This document shows, piece after piece, positions 15,901 to 24,819 of a stretch of 43,079 nucleotides of DNA. Each line of letters opens with the position of its first letter. Position 1 is the stretch's first letter. Below the pieces are notes generated by a model. That model searched no databases, was not told the origin of the DNA, and saw nothing but the letters and a program-made list of their open reading frames with translations. The stretch lies in the NCBI GenBank assembly GCA_902550325.1, contig CACCYT010000006.1, positions 1 through 43,079 on the forward strand. Reading direction: 5' to 3'. The DNA comes from an uncultured Bacteroidota bacterium (GTDB lineage Bacteria > Bacteroidota > Bacteroidia > Flavobacteriales > Flavobacteriaceae). The position numbers were made by a program, and so were the translations under genes.

Positions 15901-16431
15901 ATGAAAAAATTAAAAAACTCTGAATTAAACAGAATTGATGTTACGTCCTTTAAATCTATTAAAAAAACTCCATTAATTGTTGTTTTAGATAATATTAGAA
16001 GCCTTAATAATATTGGATCAATTTTTAGAACGTGTGATGCATTTCTAGTTTCAAAAATTTACTTGTGTGGGATCACAGCTAAACCACCAAATAGAAAAAT
16101 TAATAAAACAGCACTAGGCTCAACTGAAAGTGTTGAATGGGAGTATTTTAAATCAACAAAAAAAATAATAGAAAAATTAAAATCTAAGGGTGTTAAAATC
16201 TGGTCTATTGAGCAAGTTGAAAAAGCAAAAAAACTTCATGAAATTGAAGAAATAGATAAAGGGATTGAACATGCTGTTGTTTTTGGAAATGAAATAAAGG
16301 GAGTAAGTCAAGAAATAATAGATATTTCAAATAATACTATTGAGATTGACCAGTATGGGACCAAGCATTCTCTTAATGTTACAGTTGCTGCTGGGATTGT
16401 GGTTTGGAAATTTTACAATTCTTTGAATTAA
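15901..16431 (+). CDS. SPOUT-class (TrmH/SpoU family) RNA 2'-O-methyltransferase
   Basis: A 176-residue protein consisting of the SpoU catalytic domain only. The three family motifs are present: NIRSLNNIGSIFRTCDAF (motif 1), VVFGNEIKGVS (motif 2) and HSLNVTVAAGIVVW (motif 3). These proteins form knotted dimers and methylate a ribose 2'-OH in tRNA or rRNA with S-adenosylmethionine. It lacks the N-terminal RNA-binding extension of RlmB, so the target cannot be named; TrmH-like tRNA Gm18 or a TrmL-like role are possible. The end overlaps the convergent folK by four bases. Confidence 0.88.
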   Translation: MKKLKNSELNRIDVTSFKSIKKTPLIVVLDNIRSLNNIGSIFRTCDAFLVSKIYLCGITAKPPNRKINKTALGSTESVEWEYFKSTKKIIEKLKSKGVKIWSIEQVEKAKKLHEIEEIDKGIEHAVVFGNEIKGVSQEIIDISNNTIEIDQYGTKHSLNVTVAAGIVVWKFYNSLN

Positions 16432-16922
16432 AACTCCATTTTTTTGATTGATTGGTTTTTCTTAATCTTAAGCAAAAAATCTGAAACTAATATTCCAGTT
16501 TCAGGGTCTTTTAATGTACCATTAATTTCAAGCAAAGGAATTAGCACAAAATCTCTAATACTATATCTGGGGTGGGGAATGACTAATTTTTTTTTGTTAA
16601 CTATTTGATCGCCAAAAAAAATTATATCAATATCAATAATTCTTGATTCATATTTATTTGACAACCTATTTCTTCTCCCCATTTCTTTTTCGATATTTAA
16701 TATCTCCTTCAAAACATTTTCAACTTCCAAAATAGTTGATACTTCAATACAGCAATTAAAAAAAAAGGCTCCCTTAAAACCAACTGCTGGATTTTTATAT
16801 ATGCTAGAAATTTTTTCAACATTTCCTAAATTTTTATTAATTCTGGAAATACAATTTATTAGATTAAATTTTCGGTTACCAACATTTGTTCCAATTGAAA
16901 AATAAATTGTTGATTTCGTCAA
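16428..16922 (-). CDS. folK: 2-amino-4-hydroxy-6-hydroxymethyldihydropteridine pyrophosphokinase
   Basis: A 164-residue protein of normal FolK length. It shows the N-terminal FSIGTNVGNR block, the substrate-binding aspartates in RIIDIDIIFFGD and the PHPR motif followed by DFVLIPLLEI. It transfers pyrophosphate from ATP to the pterin in folate biosynthesis. It is a standalone HPPK, not fused to FolP or FolB. The start is TTG at 16922, as the conserved strand IYFSIGTN begins five residues later and no ATG precedes it. It is convergent with the SPOUT methyltransferase and divergent from the queuosine-precursor transporter. Confidence 0.92.
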   Translation of the reverse strand: MTKSTIYFSIGTNVGNRKFNLINCISRINKNLGNVEKISSIYKNPAVGFKGAFFFNCCIEVSTILEVENVLKEILNIEKEMGRRNRLSNKYESRIIDIDIIFFGDQIVNKKKLVIPHPRYSIRDFVLIPLLEINGTLKDPETGILVSDFLLKIKKNQSIKKMEF

Positions 16923-16962
16923 AATATTGAACTTAAAGATTAATTTTATTTGAGTAAAAATA

Positions 16963-17673
16963 ATGGATTACACTGATATTAAAAAAGTTGAATTTGCGAA
17001 AAAGATATATTTATATCTAGGGGCAATTTTTATTACCTCATTGGTCGTTTCAAACCTAATCTTTCAGAAATTTTTCTTTTGGCATCCATTTGAATTGGAA
17101 ATCTTTGGATTTAAATTATTTGAACTTTCAGTTGGTATTTTACCTTACCCAATAACTTTCTTAGTAACTGATCTTATCTCTGAAATTTATGGAAAGAAAA
17201 AAGCTAATGAAGTAGTTATTGCTGGAATTTTTGCTTCCTTTTTTTCTTTATCAATTATATATATTGCAAATGAGGTTCCAGCAATGGATGCTTCACCTGT
17301 TAATAACGAAACTTTTACACAAGTATTTTATTTATCAGGTATTGCTGTTTTGTCATCAATGTTGGCTTATTTATTTGCACAATTTATTGACATAAGAATC
17401 TACCATTTTTGGAAAAAGAAAACCAAAGGAAGATTACTGTGGTTAAGAAACAACTTTTCAACCTTTACATCTCAATTTATTGATTCCTTCACTGTAATTT
17501 TTTTACTATGTTCATTTGAGGCTCTTCCTTGGGACTCGTTTCTAGGGCTTCTTCTCTCAGCCTTTATTTTTAAAGTTCTGGTAGCCCTATTTGATACACC
17601 ATTATTATATTTAGGTGTGTACTTATTTAGAAAAAAGTTTAATCTAAAAATTAATGAGGAAATTCAAATTTAA
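16963..17673 (+). CDS. Queuosine precursor transporter (YhhQ/DUF165 family)
   Basis: A 236-residue integral membrane protein with about six hydrophobic segments. Family blocks are visible: LVVSNLIFQKFF, PYPITFLVTDLISEIYGKKKA (an acidic membrane motif typical of YhhQ), FTSQFIDSFTVIFLL and a C-terminal FKVLVALFDTPLLYLGVYL. YhhQ imports queuine or preQ0/preQ1 for tRNA queuosine formation. No que or tgt gene lies in the window, so which precursor is used cannot be inferred. The stop overlaps the convergent DUF2797 gene by four bases. Confidence 0.88.
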   Translation: MDYTDIKKVEFAKKIYLYLGAIFITSLVVSNLIFQKFFFWHPFELEIFGFKLFELSVGILPYPITFLVTDLISEIYGKKKANEVVIAGIFASFFSLSIIYIANEVPAMDASPVNNETFTQVFYLSGIAVLSSMLAYLFAQFIDIRIYHFWKKKTKGRLLWLRNNFSTFTSQFIDSFTVIFLLCSFEALPWDSFLGLLLSAFIFKVLVALFDTPLLYLGVYLFRKKFNLKINEEIQI

Positions 17674-18461
17674 TCGACCTCTATACTTACTTTAACTCCT
17701 TCGTTTGAACGAATATTGAATACAGTATCATCTTCAAAAATCAAGTACTGACCCTTAATTCCAATAATCTTTCCTGTATATTTTTTGGACTTAACTAGGT
17801 TTAGACTTTTAGGTTTTTCAGGTGATTTAAAAAGTGGATATTTAATTTCAGTAGTATTACTTTCAGCAGAAATATATTTAAGCACTTCATTTGGGAGAAA
17901 TCTTAAACATTCCGATTTTTCATACTCAAGATCAATATCAGTTCTATTTGTTTTAAGCATTTCTCTCCAATTGGTTTTATCATTATATTTCTCTTTTAAC
18001 TTAATTTCGCTAATACCGGCTAAATACCTATTGGGTACCTCAATAATTTCGATGGCTTTTATTGCACCTTGATCAATCCATCTAGTTGGAACTTGAGATT
18101 TTCTTGTCACTCCCACTTTTACTCCACTAGTGTATGCTAAATACAAAACATGAGGTTGTAGTTGTACTTGTTTTTCATATTCAAGGTCTCTATCCTCTAG
18201 ATCCAAATGTGCTTTACTCAATTCGGGCCGAATTATCCATTCAGCCGTACTGGGTAGTTCAAAAAAACACTTTTTACAATTACCCTGTCTGTAAATTTCA
18301 TCACTAGAATCACAATTTAAGCAACTATAACCATCAAACTCTATGGTAATATTTTTATCAAAAAGAGAATTAAAAAAAATAAAGTCATTTTCCATACCTA
18401 AATAGTATTTTACTTCACCATCATTCTCAGTAATCATTTTTTTTAAAACACCATTGAACAT
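17670..18461 (-). CDS. DUF2797 protein with a zinc-ribbon-like CxxC pair
   Basis: A 263-residue soluble protein. Four cysteines form a C47-x2-C50 and C62-x2-C65 cluster (SCLNCDSS, NCKKCFFE), a likely zinc ribbon. The conserved centre has QPHVLYLAYTSGVKVGVTRKSQVPTRWIDQGA, where YLAYTSGVKVGVTR resembles a GIY-YIG-like strand pattern; this relationship is my inference. The C-terminal part looks like a small beta domain (TGKIIGIKGQYLIFEDDTVFNI). DUF2797 is widespread in Bacteroidota and Actinobacteria without a proven function. It is divergent from the GH3 gene with a 33-base gap. Confidence 0.85.
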   Translation of the reverse strand: MFNGVLKKMITENDGEVKYYLGMENDFIFFNSLFDKNITIEFDGYSCLNCDSSDEIYRQGNCKKCFFELPSTAEWIIRPELSKAHLDLEDRDLEYEKQVQLQPHVLYLAYTSGVKVGVTRKSQVPTRWIDQGAIKAIEIIEVPNRYLAGISEIKLKEKYNDKTNWREMLKTNRTDIDLEYEKSECLRFLPNEVLKYISAESNTTEIKYPLFKSPEKPKSLNLVKSKKYTGKIIGIKGQYLIFEDDTVFNIRSNEGVKVSIEVD

Positions 18462-18494
18462 TTTTATATTAATTTTATAATAAGTATAAATATA

Positions 18495-20003
18495 ATGCCA
18501 TTTTCATTCATAAATACTGTTGCATCATGGATGTTAAAAAAAAGAATACATCAAATTGAACTATTTGAAAAGTATCCTTTAGATGTTCAAAATGAGGAGT
18601 TAAAAAAACTTATTCAAATTTCAAAAAACACTGAATTTGGTAAACAATATGAATTTTCATCAATAGATAGCTATGAAACTTTTGCGAGTAGGGTTCCAAG
18701 TTTCACATATGAAGAATATTTTCCAATCATTAATAAGACTATTAATGGTAATCAAAATATATTTTGGCCAGAAAAGATAAAATGGTTTGCTCAATCCAGT
18801 GGTACAACTAATTCAAAAAGTAAATTTATTCCTGTAAGTAATAAATCTTTAGATGATTGTCATTTTAAAGGAGGAAAAGACATGCTGTGTCTTTATTTAA
18901 ATAACAACGAAAATTCAAATATATTCTTGGGCAAATCTTTAAGATTGGGTGGAAGTAGAAAAATATACGAGAATAATGATAACTACTTTGGAGATCTATC
19001 TGCAATTCTTATCGATAATTTACCTGCTTGGGCTGAGTTGATAAGTACACCTAATAATGAAATTTCATTGATGGAAAAGTGGGATGAAAAAATTGAAGCT
19101 ATAATTAGAGGAACTCTGCAAGAGGATGTGCGAAGCTTAGCAGGTGTACCCTCGTGGATGTTAACTTTGATGAATAAGCTTTTAGAAACAACAGGGAAAA
19201 AATATATAGACGAAATATGGAAAAATTTAGAGGTTTATTTTCACGGTGGAGTTAGCTTTAAGCCTTATAAAACTGAATTCAAGAATATAATTTCTAACAA
19301 ACAGTTTAAATACTATGAGGTCTACAATGCTAGTGAAGGTTTCTTTGCAATTCAAGATCGCAATGATAGTGATGAATTACTATTAATGTTGGATTATGGA
19401 ATTTTTTATGAGTTCATAGAAATAAATAATTCAACTAAATCAGAAAAAATTATTGATCTATCTATGGTAGAAGTTGGCGTAAACTATGCTTTGATAATTA
19501 GCACAAATTCAGGATTGTGGAGGTATAAAATTGGTGATACAATAATATTTACAAATTTAAAACCGTTCAGAATTAAAATCTCTGGAAGAACCAAACACTT
19601 TATAAATACTTTTGGTGAAGAAGTCATTATCGAGAATGTTGAAAAATCATTAGAAATTGCTTTGAAAAAATATAATTGCTCAATAAAAGACTTCACAGTA
19701 GCACCACTTTTCATGAAAAATGGTAAAAAAGGTAAACACGAATGGATGATAGAATTTGTAAATGAACCTAGCAACATTGACGAATTTATGAGAGAAATTG
19801 ATTTACAAATACAAAATAATAATTCAGACTATAAAGCAAAAAGGTTTAAAAATATAACACTAGACAAACCATCAATAATAAAAGCAAGAAAAAACTTGTT
19901 TTATGATTGGCTAAAAAAGAAAAAGAAATTAGGTGGACAAAATAAAATTCCTAGGTTACTTAACGACAGAAGTTTTATTAGTGAACTAATTAAAATGAAT
20001 TAA
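18495..20003 (+). CDS. GH3-family acyl-adenylate/amide synthetase-like protein
   Basis: A 502-residue protein of the GH3 auxin-responsive family in the ANL adenylating superfamily. The three ATP/AMP motifs are present: SSGTTNSKSK (101-110), YNASEGFFAIQD, and the block WRYKIGDTI followed by ISGRTKHFINTFGEEVI. In plants GH3 enzymes adenylate acidic hormones and couple them to amino acids. Bacterial members are common in Bacteroidota and their substrates are mostly unknown; the motifs suggest activity, but the acyl and amine partners cannot be inferred. The first residues (MPFSFINTVASWMLKKR) match the usual N-terminus of the bacterial group. The stop overlaps clpX by four bases in convergent orientation. 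Confidence 0.88.
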   Translation: MPFSFINTVASWMLKKRIHQIELFEKYPLDVQNEELKKLIQISKNTEFGKQYEFSSIDSYETFASRVPSFTYEEYFPIINKTINGNQNIFWPEKIKWFAQSSGTTNSKSKFIPVSNKSLDDCHFKGGKDMLCLYLNNNENSNIFLGKSLRLGGSRKIYENNDNYFGDLSAILIDNLPAWAELISTPNNEISLMEKWDEKIEAIIRGTLQEDVRSLAGVPSWMLTLMNKLLETTGKKYIDEIWKNLEVYFHGGVSFKPYKTEFKNIISNKQFKYYEVYNASEGFFAIQDRNDSDELLLMLDYGIFYEFIEINNSTKSEKIIDLSMVEVGVNYALIISTNSGLWRYKIGDTIIFTNLKPFRIKISGRTKHFINTFGEEVIIENVEKSLEIALKKYNCSIKDFTVAPLFMKNGKKGKHEWMIEFVNEPSNIDEFMREIDLQIQNNNSDYKAKRFKNITLDKPSIIKARKNLFYDWLKKKKKLGGQNKIPRLLNDRSFISELIKMN

Positions 20004-21223
20004 CTAGCTTTTTTTATGGACAAGAACTGAGAATCAGAAAGCTTAGAATCAACATAATTTTTGTCAATTGTTATTTTTTTAATTCCTGATCCAGGTGATT
20101 CAAACATATAATCAACAAGTATAGATTCACAAATAGATCTTAAACCTCTTGCTCCCAACTTATATTCAAGAGCCTTGTTTACAATAAAGTCAAGAGCATC
20201 CGACTTAAATACAATATCAATATCATCGTATTTAAATAACTTAACATATTGCTTAGTTAATGCATTTTTTGGTTCAACCAAAATTCTTCTTAAAGTCTCA
20301 AAGTTTAAATCTTTTAAATAAGAAATAACTGGAAGTCTTCCTAAAATTTCAGGGATTAGCCCAAATTCTTTTAGATCATTGGGTTTAATAAATTCAATTA
20401 TTTGATCAGAACTAACAGATGATTTGAGTTTTGAATTTTTAAATCCAACTGCATTCATATTCATTCTTTTAGAAATAATTTTTTCTATCCCAGCAAAAGC
20501 TCCACCAGCAATAAATAAAATATTTTCAGTATTGAGCTTAATAAAGTTTTGATCGGGGTGTTTTCTTCCTCCTTTAGGTGGGACGTTAACAACTGAACCT
20601 TCCATAAGTTTTAGTAAAGCTTGTTGTACACCCTCACCTGAGACATCTCTTGTAATTGAGGGGTTATCATTTTTTCTGGAAATCTTATCAATTTCATCAA
20701 TAAAAATTATTCCCTTTTCTGCTTTTTCAATTTTATAATCAGAGGCTTGAAGCAATCTTGTTAAAATATTTTCTACATCCTCACCAACATAACCTGCCTC
20801 AGTTAGAACAGTAGCATCTACAATAGCAATTGGAACATCTAGCATTTTAGCTATAGTTTTCGCAATTAATGTTTTTCCAGTTCCTGTTGGACCAACAAGA
20901 ATAACATTGCTTTTTTCAATTTCAATGTCAGGGGACTCGTTAGAAATTCTTTTATAATGATTGTAAACACTGACAGAAATAATTTTTTTTGCGTATTCTT
21001 GACCAACAACATAATCGTCAAGAAATAACTTTATTTTTTTTGGACTTAAGTCAGTAATATCTGATGATGTTTTTAGATCTTCGCTTGTCTTTTGATGACT
21101 AAGTATCGAGAATGCCTGTTCAATACATTGATCACAAATATGTGCATCTTGTCCTGCTACTAAGACTTTAGTTTGGAGCTTACTCAAACCACAAAATGAG
21201 CACGACAAATTTTCTTCAGACAT
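20000..21223 (-). CDS. clpX: ATP-dependent Clp protease ATP-binding subunit ClpX
   Basis: A 407-residue AAA+ unfoldase. The N-terminal zinc-binding domain has Cys8, Cys11, Cys30 and Cys33; Walker A GPTGTGKT is at 111-118, followed by the pore loop GYVGEDV and Walker [11 protein letters not shown]; the ClpP-contacting and sensor elements follow ([21 protein letters not shown]). It unfolds tagged or regulatory proteins for ClpP. Its ATG overlaps the clpP stop by one base (TAATG), so clpX is translationally coupled to clpP. It is the last gene of tig-clpP-clpX. Confidence 0.97.
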   Translation of the reverse strand: MSEENLSCSFCGLSKLQTKVLVAGQDAHICDQCIEQAFSILSHQKTSEDLKTSSDITDLSPKKIKLFLDDYVVGQEYAKKIISVSVYNHYKRISNESPDIEIEKSNVILVGPTGTGKTLIAKTIAKMLDVPIAIVDATVLTEAGYVGEDVENILTRLLQASDYKIEKAEKGIIFIDEIDKISRKNDNPSITRDVSGEGVQQALLKLMEGSVVNVPPKGGRKHPDQNFIKLNTENILFIAGGAFAGIEKIISKRMNMNAVGFKNSKLKSSVSSDQIIEFIKPNDLKEFGLIPEILGRLPVISYLKDLNFETLRRILVEPKNALTKQYVKLFKYDDIDIVFKSDALDFIVNKALEYKLGARGLRSICESILVDYMFESPGSGIKKITIDKNYVDSKLSDSQFLSIKKAS

Positions 21224-21885
21224 TATTTAGTTTTTTTCAGAACTTCATCTATCATACCATACTTTTTTGCCTCAGGTGCCTTCATCCAATAATCTCGATC
21301 TGAGTCAGAATAAACCTTATCATATTTCTGTCCTGTGTGATGGGCAATTATTTCGTAGAGCTCTTTCTTTAATTTTATAATTTCTCTGGCTGTAATTTCA
21401 ATATCTGATGCTTGACCTTGAGCGCCTCCAAGTGGTTGATGAATCATTACCCTTGAGTGAGTAAGTCCAGATCTTTTACCCTTTTCACCAGCGCACAATA
21501 ATACTGCGGCCATAGATGCTGCTATTCCAGTACAAATTGTTGCAACATTAGGGTTTATGAATTGCATTGTGTCATATATCCCTAATCCCGCATATACAGA
21601 TCCACCAGGTGAATTAATATATATTTGAATGTCCTTGTCTTTATCTGTACTTTCCAAAAAAAGCAATTGTGCCTGTATTATATTTGCAACTGAATCATTA
21701 ATTGCAGTTCCCAAAAATATAATTCTGTCCATCATCAATCTAGAAAATACATCCATTTGAGCGACATTTAGTTGCCTCTCCTCAATTATGTAGGGTGTCA
21801 TACTACCTACTATTTTATCAAAGTAAAGGGAATTAATTCCATAATGCTTAGTAGCATACTTTTTGAATTCTTCAGGATAGTTCAT
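21223..21885 (-). CDS. clpP: ATP-dependent Clp protease proteolytic subunit ClpP
   Basis: A 220-residue serine protease with the triad visible: Ser124 in GIAASMAAVL, His149 in MIHQPLGG, and Asp198 in the DRDYWM block. The oxyanion/handle region INSPGGSVYAG is intact. It forms the tetradecameric chamber served by ClpX. The N-terminal region (about 25 residues before YIIEERQ) is slightly long and may include a propeptide. It lies 9 bases after tig and one base overlaps clpX. Confidence 0.97.
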   Translation of the reverse strand: MNYPEEFKKYATKHYGINSLYFDKIVGSMTPYIIEERQLNVAQMDVFSRLMMDRIIFLGTAINDSVANIIQAQLLFLESTDKDKDIQIYINSPGGSVYAGLGIYDTMQFINPNVATICTGIAASMAAVLLCAGEKGKRSGLTHSRVMIHQPLGGAQGQASDIEITAREIIKLKKELYEIIAHHTGQKYDKVYSDSDRDYWMKAPEAKKYGMIDEVLKKTK

Positions 21886-21894
21886 AATATAAAT

Positions 21895-23217
21895 TTAATC
21901 ATTTTTATCATAGGCAGTTTCAATAAATTTCTTGTAATCCACCTTTAAATCTTTTTTTGAAATTTTATTTTTAAAAACAAAAAGAATTTTTTCATTTAAA
22001 AGCATTGAATACATTCTTTTTACTTCATCCTCGTTCGACATTACCCTTTTAACGATAGAATTTAATTGTTCATCATCAGACTGATTTTGGCCATACATTG
22101 CCATTTGTTTAATAATCATTTCTTTCGCATAAGACTTAACAGCATCAGGTTTAACATCAATGTCATTTTCTTCAATTAATTTGGATTCAATTAACTGATA
22201 TTTAATACCTTTTATTGATTGAGAAAAATCTTTGTCAATTTCATCTTCACTAATTTTTTCTTTTTGATTAGCAATAATTAGTTTTTTTAGAAATTTTTCT
22301 GGTAAGTCAATTTTAGTATTAGAAATTAAAAACTCTACGCAATCGTTAAAAAACTTTTGATCAGATTGATTTATGAATTGTTTTTCTATTTCTGATTTAA
22401 CTTTATTTTTAAACTGCTTCTGAGATTTAATCTCATCATTCTTATAAACTTTTTTATATAAATCTTTATCTAATATTGCCTTTTCTCTTTTTGTAATTTC
22501 ATTGATCTGAAATATTAAATCCTTATTTATAAAATCCTTTTCTTCGCTTGTAAATAATGAATTTAAATACTTATCCTCATCAAAAGACTTAGTATTTATA
22601 TTGATTAAAGATCCAACTTTTGCATTGGATAAATACTTTGAAAAAAATGCTTTTTTAAATTTCTCTGTATCAAGACTTAAATTTTTCTGTTTTTCAGATT
22701 CAGCTGTTTTTACATTACCTGAAATTGTTGATTGCTTATCTGGCGATTGCAGACTGATTAGTTTTCCATATTGATTTTGTATAGATTCAACTTGTGTATT
22801 AATCATTTCATTGTCAGCTTCGATGATAAAGTAAGTTAATTTCTTCTTTGGCTTGTAACTTAATTTGAAATTCGGTTTGTAAGCAATTTCAAATTTTAAA
22901 TTTATTTCATCTTTAGTCCAATCTATTTCCCCATCTTCAAAAGGTAATGGTGATCCTAAAATTGATATATCATTGTCGGAAATATATTTAGAAATTTCTT
23001 TTTGAACGATTCTGTTTATTTCCTCTACTTTAATAGCTGTTCCATACTGTTTTTTAATCAGTCCAACAGGAACGTTACCTTTTCGAAAGCCAGGTATATT
23101 TGCTTTTTTTCTGTAATCTTTTAGTGAAATATCCACTTTTTCTACATAATCTTTTTTTTCAATTAAAAGATCAATTAAAGAGGTATTTGATTTAGATTTT
23201 TTTTCTATTATTTTCAT
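21895..23217 (-). CDS. tig: Trigger factor, apparently without the FKBP-type PPIase domain
   Basis: A 440-residue ribosome-associated chaperone. The N-terminal tail has the L23-docking signature in ANIPGFRKGNVPVGLIKKQYG (GFRKG at 43-47). The long helical C-terminal arm is also visible (roughly 220-440: ISEDEIDKDF, PDAVKSYAKEMI, SNEDEVKRMYSMLLNEKILFV). Between them (about 145-215) I do not find the aromatic and DxVxxDY-type motifs of an FKBP domain; that segment is short, Lys/Ser-rich and looks degenerate. Trigger factors lacking PPIase activity are known in Bacteroidota. First gene of tig-clpP-clpX, with a clear promoter 12 bases upstream of the ATG. Confidence 0.9.
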   Translation of the reverse strand: MKIIEKKSKSNTSLIDLLIEKKDYVEKVDISLKDYRKKANIPGFRKGNVPVGLIKKQYGTAIKVEEINRIVQKEISKYISDNDISILGSPLPFEDGEIDWTKDEINLKFEIAYKPNFKLSYKPKKKLTYFIIEADNEMINTQVESIQNQYGKLISLQSPDKQSTISGNVKTAESEKQKNLSLDTEKFKKAFFSKYLSNAKVGSLININTKSFDEDKYLNSLFTSEEKDFINKDLIFQINEITKREKAILDKDLYKKVYKNDEIKSQKQFKNKVKSEIEKQFINQSDQKFFNDCVEFLISNTKIDLPEKFLKKLIIANQKEKISEDEIDKDFSQSIKGIKYQLIESKLIEENDIDVKPDAVKSYAKEMIIKQMAMYGQNQSDDEQLNSIVKRVMSNEDEVKRMYSMLLNEKILFVFKNKISKKDLKVDYKKFIETAYDKND

Positions 23218-23228
23218 AAAAATGAGCT

Positions 23229-23258
23229 CAAAAATAGACTATTTAGAACTCACTTCAA
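23229..23258 (-). promoter_or_regulatory. Promoter of the tig-clpP-clpX operon (TTG-N19-TATTTTTG)
   Basis: On the minus strand TTG (23258-23256) is followed after exactly 19 bases by TATTTTTG (23236-23229). This matches the Bacteroidota consensus and the spacing of the rpsP promoter. The start site would be near 23222, leaving only about five bases before the tig ATG at 23217, so the mRNA is nearly leaderless. It lies in the 44-base gap after the alpha/beta hydrolase gene. Confidence 0.72.
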
Positions 23259-23261
23259 AAT

Positions 23262-24032
23262 TCAAGTTCTTAAATAATTTAAGGTCTCAATCAAAAACTT
23301 TTCTTGATTTTCGTAATGTATCCAGTGAGAAGAATTTTTAATGGTTACAAGATTTAACTTTGGAAAAAACTTTTTTGCTTCTTTTAAACCATTCTCATCA
23401 ATGTATTCAGAGTTTTCGCCTTTTAAAAATAAAATATTGCCATCATAAATTCTATCTATTTTAATTGCGGAAGTGATTTTTAATATATTAGAGCTAATTG
23501 AACTTAAGTTAAATTTAATTTTAAAGTTTCCACTACTATCCCTGCGTATATTTTTGGAGAGAAAAGAAATAAAAATTGGATCAGAAAAATATTTGGAAAA
23601 ATAATTATTTATATCATTTCGAGATTTTAAACTATCTAGATTAATTTGAGAAAAAGAATTAAATATTATTTCATAATTATTTGCATAAGCTTTTGGCAAA
23701 ATATCAACGATTATAACTTTCTGGGCATAGGAAGGGTGGTTTGATATGAATTGCATAATCGTTTTACCACCCATTGAGTGACCAATTAATGATACTTTTT
23801 GAATTTTTTTCTTATCTAAGAATTTTTTCAAATCCATAGACATAATTTCATAATCAAATTGATCAGTATGAAAACTTTTTCCATGATTTCTTTGATCAAT
23901 AAGAATTATTTCATATCCACGATTTGAGAGATTTTTAGCTACAGTTACCCAATTATCCAATGAACCTAAAAGACCATGTAATATAATTATTTTATGTTCA
24001 GAAGATCCAAAAACTTTGTGATTTAAAATCAT
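23262..24032 (-). CDS. Alpha/beta-fold hydrolase (YbfF-like esterase)
   Basis: A 256-residue alpha/beta hydrolase without a signal peptide. It shows the oxyanion segment LHGLLGSLDNW, the block LIDQRNHGKS, the nucleophile elbow GHSMGG (Ser86) and the catalytic His in NSSHWIHYE near the C-terminus; the acid residue is probably in the preceding strand region (LFLKGENSEYI). The order of motifs resembles E. coli YbfF, an acyl-CoA or malonyl-CoA esterase, but the substrate is not certain. Its ATG overlaps the pdxJ stop (ATGA), so it is coupled to pdxJ; a metabolic link to vitamin B6 is only a possibility. Confidence 0.87.
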   Translation of the reverse strand: MILNHKVFGSSEHKIIILHGLLGSLDNWVTVAKNLSNRGYEIILIDQRNHGKSFHTDQFDYEIMSMDLKKFLDKKKIQKVSLIGHSMGGKTIMQFISNHPSYAQKVIIVDILPKAYANNYEIIFNSFSQINLDSLKSRNDINNYFSKYFSDPIFISFLSKNIRRDSSGNFKIKFNLSSISSNILKITSAIKIDRIYDGNILFLKGENSEYIDENGLKEAKKFFPKLNLVTIKNSSHWIHYENQEKFLIETLNYLRT

Positions 24033-24745
24033 CTATTAAGCTTGTCTATATAAATATTAATAACATTTTCTATACCCATATATAAGGATTCACAAATTAA
24101 TGCATGTCCTATTGAAACCTCATCTAAAAAAGGCATTTTTGAAGAAAAAAATTCTATGTTTTTAATATCCAAATCATGACCAGCATTAACTCCCATTTTT
24201 AACTTATTGGCTAATAAAGAACATTCCACATATTTATCAATCAATAACATATTACCTTTAACAAAAGTGGCAGCATAAGGTTCAGTATACAATTCAATCC
24301 TATCACAACCAGTTTCAGATGCATACTTTACCATTTCGGTATCTGGATCTACAAATATTGAGGTCCTTACCCCAATATCATGAAGCTGTATGATAATTTC
24401 TTTCAGATAATTTAAATTAGATTTTGTGTTCCAACCATAACTTGATGTTATAGATTCAGGTCCGTCAGGGACAAGTGTTACTTGGTCTGGCTTAATTTCC
24501 CTTATTAGTTTTAAAAATTTAGGATTTGGATAACCCTCAATATTAAACTCTTTATCGACTACAGGTTTTAAATTTCTAACATCTTCATATTTAATGTGTC
24601 TTTCATCTGGTCGTGGGTGTACAGTGATACCTTGAGCACCAAAAGACTGAATATCAATAGCCATTTGAACAAGGTTTGGATTATTTCCCCCTCTTGCATT
24701 TCTTAATGTTGCAATCTTATTAATATTAACACTTAAATTTATCAT
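24029..24745 (-). CDS. pdxJ: Pyridoxine 5'-phosphate synthase
   Basis: A 238-residue TIM-barrel enzyme that condenses 1-deoxyxylulose 5-phosphate with 3-amino-2-oxopropyl phosphate to form pyridoxine 5'-phosphate. Signatures are NINKIATLRNARGG, GITVHPRPDERHI, NIEGYPN, VTLVPDGPE and the C-terminal GVNAGHDLD and SIGHALI blocks. I set the start at ATG 24745, because the family begins with a strand of the type LSVNINKIATLRNARG; an upstream extension of seven residues (24766) is possible but atypical. It is divergent from nadK and coupled to the downstream hydrolase. Confidence 0.95.
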   Translation of the reverse strand: MINLSVNINKIATLRNARGGNNPNLVQMAIDIQSFGAQGITVHPRPDERHIKYEDVRNLKPVVDKEFNIEGYPNPKFLKLIREIKPDQVTLVPDGPESITSSYGWNTKSNLNYLKEIIIQLHDIGVRTSIFVDPDTEMVKYASETGCDRIELYTEPYAATFVKGNMLLIDKYVECSLLANKLKMGVNAGHDLDIKNIEFFSSKMPFLDEVSIGHALICESLYMGIENVINIYIDKLNR

Positions 24746-24763
24746 TTTATCAAACCAAAAATA

Positions 24764-24771
24764 CAAAGATA
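24764..24771 (-). promoter_or_regulatory. Candidate -7 element TATCTTTG for pdxJ
   Basis: The minus strand reads TATCTTTG, a full match to TAnnTTTG, about 18 bases before the pdxJ ATG. A second overlapping-type match TATTTTTG lies at 24763-24756. No TTG is found at 17-23 bases upstream of either, so the call is tentative. The position within the pdxJ-nadK divergent gap is reasonable. Confidence 0.35.
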
Positions 24772-24819
24772 ACCCTCACCGATCTACATTTTTTAGTTAA
24801 TTTGCATTAATAATATTTT

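Noticed and set aside
16927-16952. TTG and TTTATTTG upstream of the queuosine-precursor transporter
   Set aside because: The -7 box has T instead of A at its second position and the spacing is 15 bases, outside the usual range.
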